Origin: Stereum hirsutum FP-91666 SS1
Taxonomy: Eukaryota > Basidiomycota > Agaricomycetes > Russulales > Stereaceae
Assembly (NCBI RefSeq): GCF_000264905.1
Contig: NW_006763134.1
Location: 625,220-689,219 of the forward strand
DNA length: 64,000 bases
Direction of reading: 5' to 3'
Part shown: positions 1 to 13,053 of the stretch, one piece after another
Layout of the letters: the number at the start of each line of letters is the position of its first letter
How positions within the stretch are numbered: position 1 is the first letter of the stretch
Notes under the pieces: generated by a model
What the model saw: the letters and a program-made list of their open reading frames with translations, nothing else
The model's database searches: none
Told to the model about the DNA's origin: nothing
Position numbers and translations under genes: made by a program

Positions 1-822
1 GAGCGGATTACCGTTCTTCGCATCTGGAGAGCCAGGAGAAGGCATCGGGATAGAGTGCGGGTCCGGCTGCAGCTCCCAATCCGCACTCTTCACATGCCAA
101 TACGCGCGTATGAAGTCGCGGAAAGAATACTCCCCCTCTCCACTACCCGCTTTCTCTCCGCCACCCGTGAGCATATCGCGATTCGCCTCCGGACCCGAGA
201 AATACACCATATAATGTTTCCTCGGCGGGTCCAGGGCCGCAAGTCCACGCTGCACCATCTCCATAAATGCCCTACCCTGCGCCACGCCCTCATCCGTCTG
301 TGGCACTGGACCCGTGAACGGCGCGCTCATAAGCACCAATCTCTCAGCAAGCTCCGGGTGGATGATCGCACAGTTCCCCGCGATCGTAGATCCGAAGTCG
401 TGACCGATGAGTAGATGCACTTTCGTCTTTCCTAGAGCGTGTACGAGTGCAACTACGTCTTCGACTAATTCTTCCTGTCTGTAGTCGTTGAGGTCTTCGT
501 CGTACGAGATTTGTGAGGAAGGATCAGAGCGGGTAAGGAGGGAGGAGAGGCCGAAGCCTCGGTGGTCTGGTGCGACGACGTAGTAGCCTGTGCCTCCCGG
601 GCTGTTGGAAGATGAGAGGGGCATAATGACGTCTCGCCAGGAGTACGAGAGTTCGGGGAAGCCGTGAAGGAGGAGAATGAGAGGGTCAGAGGGATTCCCG
701 GCGGAGAGGAAGTGAGATTTGACAGTATTGTTGCGAATTGTGATGTGAGTAGAACTGATCCCAGCTGGAAGATTCCATGGAGATGCTGGTGTGGCAATGT
801 CATTGTTGGTATTGGAAGACAT
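1..822 (-). CDS. Epoxide hydrolase-like alpha/beta hydrolase (3' end outside window)
   Basis: A single open frame of 274 codons starts at the ATG at 822 and runs off the left edge without a stop or visible intron. The protein has the epoxide hydrolase layout: the oxyanion-hole motif HGFPE at residues 53-57 and the nucleophile elbow GHDFGS at 140-145, where Asp142 would be the attacking residue. An Asp rather than Ser nucleophile, plus HGFP, separates epoxide hydrolases and haloalkane dehalogenases from esterases. The expected role is hydrolysis of epoxides to diols. The His of the triad and probably the acid lie in the missing C-terminal part, so activity cannot be judged. No signal peptide is seen, so a soluble cytosolic enzyme is likely. 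A P450 (4801-7331) lies upstream on the same strand, but 4 kb away, so coupling is only a guess. Confidence 0.85.
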   Translation of the reverse strand, partial: MSSNTNNDIATPASPWNLPAGISSTHITIRNNTVKSHFLSAGNPSDPLILLLHGFPELSYSWRDVIMPLSSSNSPGGTGYYVVAPDHRGFGLSSLLTRSDPSSQISYDEDLNDYRQEELVEDVVALVHALGKTKVHLLIGHDFGSTIAGNCAIIHPELAERLVLMSAPFTGPVPQTDEGVAQGRAFMEMVQRGLAALDPPRKHYMVYFSGPEANRDMLTGGGEKAGSGEGEYSFRDFIRAYWHVKSADWELQPDPHSIPMPSPGSPDAKNGNPL

Positions 823-3800
823 GAGTGAGTTCAGCAGCGATAAGTAACCAGGGCAGTAATAGCAAGCCTTCGGGTGCTTCACCAGGTGGTCTAAGTAGTC
901 TGTTTGTCGCCGTCGAATGCAAGAACGTTCACAGCGTCGATACCTAGTACAAATGGGTGTCGCTGATGGCTGACTCAACTTCAGCCCCGGGAAGATAAAC
1001 TTAGCTACATGATGGTGGTAAGACGTGGCGTACTGTGGCGTGGCTCTCGATGTCTCTCTTGAGCGGAGTGTCGGAATTCGAAGCGGAGGTTCGGCCCACG
1101 TACCGACCACGCATCTCGGGCCGCCACTCGTCGCACTTTTCTGTGCCCTCCATGATCACGGTCCTTTTCGCGCCTCGTCCGGTCAATTGCTAGCTCTTTG
1201 CTGAGAGGTGTAAACGACAGCACGAATCAGGCTTTGACGGGCTAGCAATGTTCCAGGAGGTGCCTGTGACTTTGCTTCGATCGCTAGATCCTGACTCCCA
1301 ATTGCAACTTCTCTGGCTTCACGATATCTTATCCAGGCCCCTTCCTCTCAGAACGACCCTGACTCATCTACGTAGCTTTGAACTTTGAGGGTCTTTGAAG
1401 CTACGAGCGCATGAAATGGAGCCATAATCTCAGTGTGGGGAATACTAACGGTTCACTTCCATTTCGCCACCCTTCAGCATCGACGCCCGCAGAGATATCG
1501 TGAAGACACAGTGCTATCAGGTGAACTACATCAGTTTTACCGTCCTTCGACTACCTTTCTATTGCACACGAATGTCTTCCAAAGAATATCGATGACAGAC
1601 ATAACAAGACACTACCAATACGCAATATCAGCGCTGAGTCAAAGCGACTTGTAGGGCGTCAACCCTTCACGCGGCCCAGTCCAATGCTCAGAGGGCCTCC
1701 TGATCCTTTCACGCTATATGTTTACTCATATTGTCGTATATTATACCAGAGGAAATCAAAGCAAAGTCGGTGCGTATGCTCGAACGTCGGTGCTTTGTGC
1801 CGTATACGGAATCATCATTCTTAAAGATTGCCTACCGCAGGCTTTTCATATTCTGGCACCGCACGCCGTGCTTGTGGCGTCTCCTCCGCCCGACCGCTGC
1901 CAAGAAGTATAGTGCAGGTAGGCCAGCTTGGACTAGACCTGAAGCGCAACAAATTGTGCCCCGTTTCTCGTTGCACAGGTCGCCGCGCTACCACAGACAC
2001 AGCGATTGAGCTGTGTTCCTCTTCTTCCACCGTCGTGGGCCGTTTCCAGACCGATATTCGTCCTACTCTTCGCTAGGCTCCTCTAAAATGAACCGCACGT
2101 CCCCAAACCTTGCGATATCGTCCTATGACTTACCCAACGCGCAACGAACGCACCAGAAGCACCAGAAGCATTCGTCGTTCCCTTTGGCCTCAATGACTGA
2201 AGTTGGATATATTGCAGAATTATAACACCCGACCCGTGCTACTGATAACTCTAGATATGACCTTCGCAAACCTTCTCCAACCCGCCCAAACCCACAAATC
2301 TTCGAGAAGTTGTCCTGACAGAAGGCTGGCTCATCATGAGACACGGTCGCGGGTGGAGTCGCACAGAGCTGCAGAACCGGAAAATTTGCGGGTCTTACGG
2401 GGTATGCGGTCATGATAAGATTTACTCTGGCGTCTGATATTTCGATATGTGGGAATCGTGTTGGGATGTCGGGTGTAGATGTTTCGAGGTGAGGTAAGAT
2501 GTGGCGATTGTGCGATGGGTGGGACGGAACGCAGGAATACGTTTGGGTCAATGCGAAATAGAATGGTTAGGATGCGACTGTACGGGTAACGTGTTTCTAA
2601 TGTTGGAGACATACGGTATGATTGACGCGTTCTAGCAATCAACTATTTTCGGTATGTTCTTTCCGTGTGCTCTGATGCCTATATTCGCTGATCAGCGTCT
2701 GTCTCACAACTTATTTCTCACCACTCGCATCATCCAACCAGGTGCAAATTATACGCTTTGACCGACATTTTCCTTACGCCATCGTCTTCTCCCGTTCTGG
2801 TTCCGCTGCAAGGCCTGACACGCCCCTTTCACCGTCGAAAAGCCCTCGGGTTACCCTAGGTAGCATGACGCAGCGTACCGTCTCGTAAATTCAATGGGCC
2901 GTCTTGGACAGTCCCTAAACCTGTCAAAGTATGCACGCCTCGTTACTCGGTCCTCATGGCCTCAGTCAGTTCAACGATTCGTTCAGGAAGTCAACAGAAT
3001 CCATCAGTACTTTCCTTCAAGATTCCATCGTCCAAGTTCAGCCACCCGTGGATCAAGGAACTTGAAGGGGTAATACAGACGCTCGGATGTTGCTCGTCTC
3101 CGCCCATAGTCCTCAAGAGTTCAGTTCTTCATCTTCTCTCCCAAATTTGCATCCTCGTGTGAGCGCATCCCGACATACTTATGTAACTTAACTTGCGAGC
3201 AGACTGTGAAGCAGACCGGTCTGGATAGGCGTGCGATATCGATGAGGCGCGAAGGTTCTATAGAGCAACATAGCAGACTCGAACCTCTTCTTTCGCAGGG
3301 TGATGTTTTTCTCAGCTCTATCTCAACTGTCTCTTTCAACCTACCTTATATGGCCACTAGTAGTTCCGAATTATTCTCAACCTTAGAACGGCGCGTGCTT
3401 CGTTGCCTTCGTTACTTGCCTCCCTTTGCGCTGTGTGTTTGCCCGCATTCGCACGTTAGACCACATGTATGCATGCATGCATGCGCAATTCGCTCATAAC
3501 CTTCCGTAGAACTTAACTCATTAATATCGAGTCCGCATTGTGGCCACTGCTGCAACGACGAGAGTTGGGACCGCGGAATATCCATGACGCTGCTGTTTAG
3601 GTTGGAGGATCTTCTGTCACTGAATTCGCTGCTCGACACGGCTCCTCGGACTGGCTGCGAATATATGTATTCCAAGTCGTGACTTTTTTTTCGAAGGCAT
3701 TTCCCAGGAATTGCACAGCATTATATGTTCGCTGGCGGCATACATACAAACGTCTAAACGATGCTTGATCGTCTGATTCCATACGAAGCTCGCAATTCCT

Positions 3801-4800
3801 CTAACGTCCTTGGTGGCGTTTTAAGTTCTAACTTACTCTTAGAATGACCCTGCCCTCGCCACACCTGGACCAGGCCCGTCTCCGCCAGTGTAGACTAGTA
3901 GTGAAACTTGAATGGCAAGAAATATGCGTATGTATGAAGGGGCAGCCAAAGTAGATTGTGTGGCTTGATGGTCGCCATGCCTAACAGTGTGGCGAGCCTA
4001 GTGCCACCATCAATGATCTCTTAATAGTAGCACCAAGTTCACCTGGAGTTAGTCTCGAACGATGACATACGTATGCGCTTTGAGAGTGGACACAAGTCCG
4101 AATCTGGATCGGGGAGAACCTCCATAGCAGACCTTGGGGAGCTCGCCGACACCGAAGTGGCAAGGGAGACCTCACTGAGTCGCTCGGCCGGTCGGGGACG
4201 GGACTTCGTCTCGTGCAAGGCTTCTTGCACTGAAGGCTTCAAAGATAAGTTATAACGGTGACACGACTCGGACTCGGACTAGAAGGATCCAGGAAGTAGT
4301 AATGTGACTATATTTAAATTATTCAAACTTCAGTCGACAGTATCTGTAAAGTACTGTCTGAATCACGAATCACGGACCACAAATCCCAATCGACGAAAAC
4401 CAGTCGTCGCTCGCATGAAGCGCCGAAAGTATTGAGTGTAAGAAACTGTGAACGAAGCGAAATGAGAGGGAGTGTGGGTGTGTAGCAAAAGAGTCAGAGT
4501 CCAAGAGAAGGATGGGGGTGCGGATGCGAAGGAGGAAGCCTAAAGATTAGGTGTCAACTATATCGCGAGGTAGATGTTGGATGGGAGATGAGTGGCACGC
4601 AAGGAATATGTATACACGATAATGAAGCAAAGATGAGTCAGGATGAGCAGAGGCCCAGCCGAGGAACTAGGGAAAAGACACGAAAATTACAAGAAACTAT
4701 ATGTACATACGTGCAAATCAGATGGTTAACGACGAGCAGCAGAAGAGAGCATTGTTGGAGAGAGCGTTGAATAGAACAAGGGAGTCGAGCAGCACCTAAC
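823..4800. other. Long intergenic stretch with no recognised gene
   Basis: About 4 kb between the epoxide hydrolase-like start and the end of the next P450. Only short open frames occur on both strands, none with a recognisable motif or a convincing series of splice-linked exons. There is a short TGCA/ATGC alternation near 3467-3485. I see no inverted or long direct repeats. It may hold promoters, UTRs or decayed DNA. Confidence 0.5.
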
Positions 4801-7331
4801 TTAGTGCTGCGCGAGCGTGATGTGCAGAGGCAAGAATCCGCCCTTGTCATCCACGACAGCTTGCAGCGTAGGCGAGATCATTTGTTTCACGTCTGCCGTC
4901 GTAGCCTGGAACTCGAGCGAGCGGAAGAGCGTAGCAATGAGAACCTTGAACTCCAGTACAGCTACATTTCATGAACCGACATCAGCATTCATCGTTCAGT
5001 ATTCGAGGCGAAGAGAAGGACTGCGCACCAAGTCGCCAGCCAATGCAGTTCCTGGGCCCGTCGCAGAAGGTAACGAGACCGCTCCATCCGTGAGGGAGTT
5101 CACTAGGCTGAGGCACGCCGCCAGGGATGATCCAACGTTCGGGCTTAAAGATATGTGCGTCTTCGCCCCACACTTCAGGGTTGACGTTCATGGCGGTAAA
5201 CGGAATATGGAAGATCTATCGACGCGGCGAGAGACGATTGACGATTAGTCGATTTCATGACCTTAATGAACGGTGGTAGAGTGGAAGGTTAACGTACCGT
5301 GCCGGCTTTTGCGTGGTAGGAGGTAATCTTACGACCGTCGGTGGTGGTGATGGGCTTGCTTAGCGGGATCACGTCGTCTTCAAGGTTGATGCGCTCAGTG
5401 TGTGGCGAGGCGGGGTACACGCGGAGACTGCAGTCATCACAAGGAATGGAATGATTAGCGGCGCATCATCAAACCGGGGACATGGTGCAGTGAGATGATG
5501 TAGGATGGTACGCACCCTTCCTTCACGATGGCGTCGAGGTACTCGAGTTTCTGGATGCTCTCGTAGGTGATATCACCAGCGGAGATAAGCTCATCACGGA
5601 GTTTCTGCTGCATCTCAGGGTTGCGGGCGAGAGCATAGGTAGTGAGGGCGACGGAGCCTGCAGTAGTTTCATGGCCGACCATACTATAATTCCGACGCCA
5701 CACAACACGCCACACGTCACACGGACGCAAATCGAACGGAACCAAATCAGCCTCATGGCAATCGCACAATCACAAACGAAGTCAAAGAAAAGAAAAACAC
5801 GCACATAAAAGTGTTAACATTCGCCACCAACTGCTCATCGGTCAACTTATTCCCCTCCTTCGCGTCCCTGTTGGCCATCATCAACAAACTCAAGATGTCC
5901 CTCCCCTTCTCGTTCACCACTCCCTTCTCGATGATCCTCTTCGTCAGCCTGTCCACGATCATCTTCGTCGTCCCCTGAGCCTGCAGCGCCGGGATCGGCA
6001 GCTTCACGATCCAGGGGAAGGTGCGTACGAGGAGCGGTGCGATGAAGCCGGAGTAGGTGAGACCCATGTTCACGTGGTTATGCCAGGCGCTGGCGATCTC
6101 TTTAGCCTCGGCGGATTCGCCTGAACCAAAGTCATGACCGAATGCGACGCGTCCGATGATGTCGAGGCTGGTATAGGGAAGACGAGAGAAGACTGGAATG
6201 AGAGACGATGGAGTGGGAAAAGATATGAGAGAAGACTTACGTGCAGGAAGAGGTCTGTTCGACGATGTTGACAGTGGCGCCTCCATTATTGGCAAGAACT
6301 TGGTTAGTCAAGCGGGTCTCAAGCTAAGCAGAAGTGAAACGAGTGTCGAGTTGAGTCTTCGGAGCAACTAGCTATAAGTGTGGCGTGAATATCCTTACCC
6401 GCTCAGCGCTCTCGAATATATCATCTGCCATACCCTTGACGTTCTCCTGTCTACAAAACACAGTACGTTTTCGTTTCAGCTTCTTCATCTAGAAAGGTAT
6501 CTACATGGAGAGAAAGGAAAAGTCTAGAATGAAAGAGCGAAAACTCACGAGAACGCCGGAGCCAAAATCCGTCTCTGCAGTTTGTGATCATCACCTTCGG
6601 CCCAGACTAATCCTCTCCCGAGGAGATTTGCAATCGGAGGTCTGAAGATAGGACTCTTCACTGTTTCACGAGCGAGCGAGCAAAAAAACATCAAACATGC
6701 GATATCGGGCGTCAGCGAGCGCGCATCATGAAAGGGGTCGTGGCAAAGGCTAATCTGGGGCGAATCCTGATGTCGGAGGACCGAGGACATTAAGGATTGC
6801 CCACATGGGCATGGGATGGGATGGGTGGTGCGTGCACGCATGCGATGAAGTGCGGAGGGTGCGCGAAAGGGAAAGAGACTGACCGTAGTTGTCGCAGTAC
6901 TGAAAGATGTGCGCAACAGCTGCGTTGTCACCGGCGACGATCTACGAAGATCGCGAGAGTTAGGGAATTCAAGGCGGACAAGGGGATGAAGTTCAGAAAA
7001 GTACTCACAACGTCCTCATGGAACAAGGCAGCCTTTATCTTGTAGAAAGATCCAAGAGCGGACATCCACTTCATGTACATCTCGTTTGACTCATTGTCAA
7101 ACACTTTCTTCTCGTGTCCGTAAAAGAGAGTAGCCTCGTCGGAGGGCTGAGAACGGATACGTCATAGTCAGGGGTCTGAGGCAAAGCGCAAACCAGAGGT
7201 TCTGAAGTGCATACCGGGCATGGTAGGACGTCCAAGTCGGTTTTCCTGCGCAGGACATAGTAGCGGAGTAACACGGCCAGCAGGACAGTGGAACCGAGAA
7301 CGGTAGGAGATGACATATCCAAGAAAGCCAT
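4801..7331 (-). CDS. Cytochrome P450, 11 exons, 522 aa
   Basis: Exons read on the minus strand are 7331-7215, 7146-7009, 6941-6884, 6660-6549, 6450-6399, 6323-6241, 6167-5805, 5683-5516, 5427-5298, 5215-5029 and 4961-4801. They total 1569 nt and give 522 aa in one frame. A hydrophobic N-terminal anchor covers about residues 9-25, so the enzyme should sit on the ER membrane. The I-helix motif VGHETT is at 310-315, the ExxR motif EGLR at 363-366 and the heme-binding loop FCDGPRNCIG at 457-466 with Cys464 as the axial ligand. All parts needed for a working monooxygenase are present, and the length is normal for a class II fungal P450. The intron at 6661-6883 (223 nt) is longer than the others. 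It is not close to the two P450s at 38-45 kb. The CYP family and substrate cannot be assigned by eye. Confidence 0.92.
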
Positions 7332-8823
7332 ACTTTGTAGTGGGATAGGGTGAGGCGGTGGCGATAGACAGGCCAAGTGGTGGTAGTTGGAGTCTAAGAA
7401 GGAGATGTCGGCGAGTGAGAGATGGAGGTGGCTGAAGAAGGGGAATGGAGGAGTGAAAGGAAAGTGAGGGTCGCTTGCACTCAAGCGAAGGCGATTAGAA
7501 GCAGTATTGACACTCAAAGGGTGACCTTTTCGGGCACAAGGGGAGGGGCAGTCGGTACAAGTTAGATAGGCACCGATGGGGGCTAAGTAGTACCGTGGGC
7601 GATCTATCTATCAGAAGCCTCAAATACCCTGCACGAAGCCGGCAGCGGGCCTCCCAAGGGTTCGCACGCACAATTCCGGGCAGGCTAGTGGAATGCGGTC
7701 AAGTCAGTAATCGTGCACTTCGAGTGTAAGTTCTGGAGGGGCTCGAAGCCTTGAATTTGATGTTTTTCATCATACTCGTTGAACCTGCCTTTTGAGGAGC
7801 AGAAGCTGCAGGGTCCTCCGGCCTGCTCAGCCGCCGCCCACAAATCCTGCCTAAAGCGCTCGTCCTGGGCAGGAATGTGCTCCATAAGGTTCACGGGAGC
7901 CCCGAGACTCATAAATCCTTGCAGTCAAGTCTGCAGTTGCGCTTGGGAGCTGTCAGCTTTACGCTTGACGGTCTCGGCTACTTGATCGTTAATTATTTAA
8001 TGAAGGGCACCTCCAACGAAGCGGAAATGAAAGTGAATGAAAAATCGGGGCGTCCGAGCAAGCTTCGAGGAGGGTTACGAGATGTCGAGGACAGGCGTCT
8101 GTGTACGTATATGGCTCACGGGAACCGAAGTTTTCGTCAGAGTTCGAAGACTTCTTCCGCCGCTTGCCCTCGTCCGGCCTGGGAAGCCGCAGTTGTGAGA
8201 GTCGTCAAAGGGCCATCAGACGTGTAGGCCGCATCAAAGGCTGTGACGCTCGCTGTCGGTCGAGGTCGCTTGAGTCTGAACGGGATCGGTGTGGCGCTGC
8301 GAAAGTCTGGACAGGAAAGGGGAAAGGAAGGGGTATATTCCTCGAATGGTGGGATAAAATGAGGGCAGGGAGTGTGGATATGTCGTATCTTGCGTGCGTG
8401 GACGAAGAAGCGACCGGTGGGACGAACGAGCGGGCTGACGACGAGGACGCAAAAGGAATGTTGCAAGGGCTCATCCCGAAGAGGGAAGGAATTCACGCAC
8501 TCGGGAATCCGCCGAGCCCGCCGTAAAGCCGGATTGGAGGAAGGACGACCTGATTCGTTCTGAATTGGACGAGCAGTTCAAGCTCTGGAGCGAACCCTCG
8601 TTTACGCTTTTCACTCGGTTCAGGCGCTAAATGTTATCTCATGATGACCCCCCGGACCAGCCTTTGCCATTCTCGTACTGCTCGTCCAAGACGCTGCATA
8701 CTTATACCTCCACATGTCCCCATTATTTGCTTCCGCCAGGTCCTCCTACCCCATCCGTCTCCCACCCTCAGGCTGTGAACTGTCCTCATCCGCCTTCGGT
8801 TACTCTTGTGCATACTCATCGCC
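7332..8823. other. Divergent intergenic region, one doubtful small ORF
   Basis: This lies between the starts of a minus-strand P450 and a plus-strand membrane protein, so it should hold both promoters. A 75-codon minus-strand frame at 7685-7912 looks protein-like (a Cys-x-x-Cys pair, balanced composition) but has no relatives that I recognise. Frames at 8101-8526 overlap on both strands and have no motif. I do not call a gene here. Confidence 0.4.
7685..7912 (-). CDS. Small ORF of unknown function (doubtful)
   Basis: A 75-codon open frame with an ATG at 7912 and a TAG at 7685. It encodes a hydrophilic peptide with the pair CSFC near the middle and a charged, aromatic C-terminal half. No signal peptide or membrane segment is visible. 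It could be a small gene, the last exon of a longer decayed gene, or chance. It lies in the promoter region of the P450 that starts at 7331, on the same strand. I do not recognise the family. Confidence 0.2.
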   Translation of the reverse strand: MSLGAPVNLMEHIPAQDERFRQDLWAAAEQAGGPCSFCSSKGRFNEYDEKHQIQGFEPLQNLHSKCTITDLTAFH

Positions 8824-10736
8824 ATGGTTGACTGGAACTCCGCCACCGAGCTTGCCACGGACTCAGGTTAGTGCGACACTGTGTTTCACCGACAACATAT
8901 TCCTGATTACTTTGGTCAACGTCTAACTCACAGCGGCGTTCACGAAATTCATGCATACGCTGTTGGGTCTATACATGTACGTCGTATTCAGCTTTGAACT
9001 TGATTCATTGTGTTGAAGCCACTGTGCTCTAGCTGGGAATGGTTTAGTATGTCTTCACGTTTCATTGTCTCTAACCATGTTCTAACCAAGAGTGTCTGTG
9101 GCGACCATTCATCATTCAGTATGTCGTCGTGCCCAATAAACTATCTTCATTGTCTGATAGTGTTGTCTTTTCTTTGCTGTCACTCAGGCGACTCTTGACT
9201 TCGACTTTGCCTTCTTGACTGGCAGGAAGAGGTTCAGGTGGCCACTGGTAGGCCTTACCCTTCTCTGCTTTTTCATCGGAAGCATCACGGCTTACATCAT
9301 TCGTTGAACAGACCTTCTACTTCCTTGGGCGGTACTGTCTACTGTTCGCGCTGATGGGGATGTGCGTTGGTCCCATCATATTAATGATAGCTGTTATACT
9401 TATGATATGCTTTGATGCGACTCTAGAACCATCGCGTTGGATGTCACCAAGTACGCACCATTGCATGTTCAAGTCGCTTCAGCCTCTGATTGTCTTTGTG
9501 TAGGGAGGTGAACTGTCAAGCATTGTACACCTTCAACCAGTGTTTCGGTAACTTCGCCATTGGAATGGCAAGTGTAAACCTTTCTGTACGAACGTACGTT
9601 TAACCCTCTATGTCGATCTTACTCACATACTTCTGCTCACATTCATTTCATCCACAGCATGGCTATCTGGTCACAGAAGTGGTACATTGTCTGCCCACTG
9701 ATCGCCGTCATCCTCGGTCACTGGTCACTACTTCTCCACGGTATTCTCCTCAAAGCTGCCTGGGTCGAAGGCACAGGTTGTGTTATCACCTCGACCGATA
9801 ACACTCTCCTCGCCGCTTCCTTCATCTATACCATGGCCTTCGACTTTGTCGTTCTCACCCTCACAGCGTGGAAGCTCGCGTTCCCCAAGGGTGGACGCAG
9901 TAGACTCGTGGAGATGATCTTCGGTGATGGTTTGGTTTACTTCCTCGTCGCGTGAGTCTCCATTTCATCGAAGTTCGATATCGGTATTGATGATGCGATC
10001 TACCCTTAGCTTCTTGGCAAACATGACCGCCACTGTATTCATGTTGCTCAACTTGAACGCTGTGATGTCTGTCATCGCCAACGTCCCTGCAGCCGTAATC
10101 TCCACCGTACGTATTCTACCATCGATCGCAACAACTTATCCTTCCATCTTCACAAACTTTACTTCCTGCGCCACTTACACTTCGTTCCTGTACCGTTCTT
10201 ATCAGATTGTGGCATGTCGAGTCGTCCGCCGCCTGAACAACTTTGCCAACCAAGGCCCAGAGGTGTTCACGTTCGTACGCACCGTCCATCCCGCCCCTCC
10301 ATCATCACTGACGCGTCTTCTTCCCCTCTCACCTGCTTGCTTTGCTTTGCTCTGCTCCGTGCATTTTGCTATACAGATCGAGTTCACCTTCGACTAATAA
10401 CGCGCTTCGGTTCAATTCGGGCACGGCCTCGAGGGGTCCTGCGAACGTGTCTGTCGCGAGGTCGACGGCAGGCGGTGTGCACGTACAGGTACGCGACTCA
10501 TTCCATTCCATTTCATGCTTTGACCCCATATCCGGTATGCCCCAAATGAATTCAATGCTGACGCTGCGGTTGGTCGTGATGACGATTGGTGTTGGTGTTG
10601 TGTGCAGATGGACACGTTCTCAGTAGCGGACAAGGTCACCTACGACGCGTCAGGACGTGTCGTCTCCGCCGAGGGCAAAGAGTTCGACCCCGAGAGCCAA
10701 CAGATCTCGGACGAGTTCAAACATCAGCCATACTAG
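8824..10736 (+). CDS. Multi-pass (probably 7-TM) membrane protein of a basidiomycete family
   Basis: Exons proposed: 8824-8866, 8934-8976, 9033-9046, a 26-nt exon inside 9047-9187, 9188-9247, 9312-9361, 9427-9450, 9504-9593, 9658-9951, 10010-10106, 10206-10270, 10377-10488 and 10608-10736. All boundaries are GT/AG and together they give 348 aa. The short exon (about 9100-9125) is needed to keep frame but is the least certain part. The protein has about seven hydrophobic stretches, a charged loop with the motif TGRKRFRWP after the first, and a hydrophilic C-terminal tail rich in Ser/Thr and acidic residues. It resembles the many uncharacterised integral membrane proteins of Agaricomycetes. No transporter or receptor motif is seen, so the role is unknown. 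Confidence 0.75.
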
Positions 10737-13053
10737 ATCCCACTCGCTCCCTCCATTACACACACTTCGCATCTATTTCATCTCTCCTTCGCGCTCCATC
10801 CTCTCATCTTCTTGGCTCGACATGTTTTGTCTCCTTAGGGTACCCTTCAACTTGAAGCTATGCGAAAGCCCCGCAGCTAGCTCACCCTCACCCCACCTCC
10901 GTAACCATATACGTTAACGTATACCTATCGGCTTATAGCCTATCCTATTGAAAGCCCACTGGGACTTTTTGACCTTCCTCCCTCCCAATTCCCGCTCCGT
11001 CATCTTGAGTCTCCCTCCATTCCTCGGTATTCATCTTATCTCGCCCTACCTCGTCTACGCTCTTCGTATCGCAGCAATATCGCGCAGCACCTGTATCTAG
11101 TACCCACCGCCCTTCCCGGCACACTTACACTTACATGCACATGTCAAAAATCAGCATACCACATACACACACACACACACATTAGACGGGGTCGGAAGCA
11201 CATCGCACATCCGCACGCTCTCTGCACCAACGCACACCATTCATTAGTATTACTGTATCCCGTACACTTCACTCACCTTCTTCTCGCTTCACCGCCTTCT
11301 CTGTCCTCTGTCCTCTGTCCTCTGTCTTTTTGTCAGCTTTTGACATCCTCGATTTGCGCGATACGTACCCAACACAGCACCGACGTCCTCGCATCACCAG
11401 TCACCCCGGGCCATCATTCTTTCTCGATACCCACGATACCCCCTCCCTGCCTGGTGACTGGCCTGGCACTCGTCTCAAAGCAAAGTCGCGGACGACGCCT
11501 CGTTTCTTTCGCTTTCGCTCTCCGGGTTTCCATTCCATCGTATCTGTAACTGTCTATCCATTCTTCCAGTCCTACCCTGCCCCAATTCCAGACCCATACA
11601 TCCCTACTTACAGCCCTGCATGACACACCGACGTCCGTCCCATTTACACACCAGTCCTATTACGTCCGTCGCACTTCCATTCTTGACAGTCCGGATTGGG
11701 GAGTCGGTTGTTCGTACGGTGGCGCGTGCATTTTTCTACGGAGTTGGCGGTTTTGGGGATTGGGACTCCGATGGCGGATGGGGGTATTTCTGCCGTTCTA
11801 CGAATCACGAATCACGATCCTGGTGCTTCGCGGGATCGGTGTGGATTTAGCCTTATGCGGATATTCGATGGAGAGCTCGAGGGACGCTGTGACGGGTTGG
11901 AGTGGTTGACAGGGACTTGGTGATATGGCGGGAGAAGGGAGCGGGGTGCGAGTTCGAACTTCGGCCGGGACGGCGCTGGGAGGGAATTAGGAAGGACAGA
12001 AGGAAGGTACGCAGGGATGGTATTGGAAGGGTATTCTTGGTCTGTTCTGTTCTGTTTTTCTGTTCGTGTCATTCCATTCATCCATCATACCTCTGCGTCT
12101 CAACGTTCCGCACCCTTTCATCGGCACCGTCTCCATCAGCATTATCCTCCACTTATCTCTATCCTACCATCTTCGTCTTCGTGGTACCCTTCGTCTTTCG
12201 TTTTCGTCGTCATTCATCAAAAGTACCGCGATTTCTTGGCTACTTACTGTGTATGTAGTTCTCCTAAAAAAAGATTTTAGTCACTCTTTCTTTGTTACCT
12301 TCGTTTTGTGTTTCGAAATTGTGTGTATTAGTTCTGTTTTAGCCTTGTGTTCGTTAGTACAAATGAAATCTTGATGTTACCAAATAATTGTTCGCTTGCC
12401 GGTCGTTTGCATGAGCACAAGGAGGAGCATAGCCGATACGCACATGAGCTAAATGCCCTAGAATGAACTAAATTCACTTGAATTTGCTGAAGCGGCCGCA
12501 GCTACAGTACGATGAGTACATGACCGGACGGAAAGCGTCTCCGACATGAAGAGAAGGAAGTCATCGTACATCGGGCGGCGTTGTGGCCCGTAGTGAGCCC
12601 AGAAGTACTGGTCATTTGTAGACGGTCGGCTGGCACTGTCAAAACGATATTCGGACTCGGGAACAAATGGTTATATTGGCTGAACAAGCGGAGGAAGCAT
12701 TTAATCAGTACGAGACAGAACGTAAGGAGAAAAACAGTCTAGGTGACGGGCGCTCACACTGGACATGAGAACGAGGTGACGGAGGATGTTCCGCGGGCGA
12801 ATCTGTGCCACTCTGTGTCGTGGATGAGAAGACGGAGTCCATCATACGAGCAAGGATCGCATCGAATTATGCCGACAAAGTCTGCGTGGCACTCGGACCA
12901 GTCAAAACAAACAACAGCCCGTCAGACGAGCGTCCCAGCAATGCCGACGCGCGCCACATCTCCCATAGTGCACCACAGGTGAACGAACACCTTTGCACTG
13001 CATACCGAGAACAGACGCGACCGAGGCGCAAACCTATCCAAAGGCTGCCACAA
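10737..13053. other. Convergent intergenic region with a CA microsatellite
   Basis: This is 2.3 kb between the ends of the membrane protein gene (+) and the IMPACT-domain gene (-). It holds a (CA)n run at about 11162-11182, a TGTCCTC direct repeat near 11300-11325, and long pyrimidine-rich stretches to 12370 that look like UTR or non-coding RNA sequence. Open frames here are of skewed composition and overlap on both strands. No gene is supported. Confidence 0.5.

Noticed and set aside
465..803. 112-codon minus-strand ORF
   Set aside because: It overlaps the epoxide hydrolase-like gene in a wrong frame. The true frame has HGFPE and GHDFGS.
7332..7517. Upstream extension of the first P450 from the start at 7517
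   Set aside because: The extra 62 residues are Pro/Ser-rich with no P450 likeness. The ATG at 7331 places the membrane anchor directly at the N-terminus as usual.
11162..12370. Long pyrimidine-rich region as a protein gene
   Set aside because: Several overlapping frames exist with Ser/Pro/Arg bias typical of skewed base composition, with no motif and no consistent splice chain.
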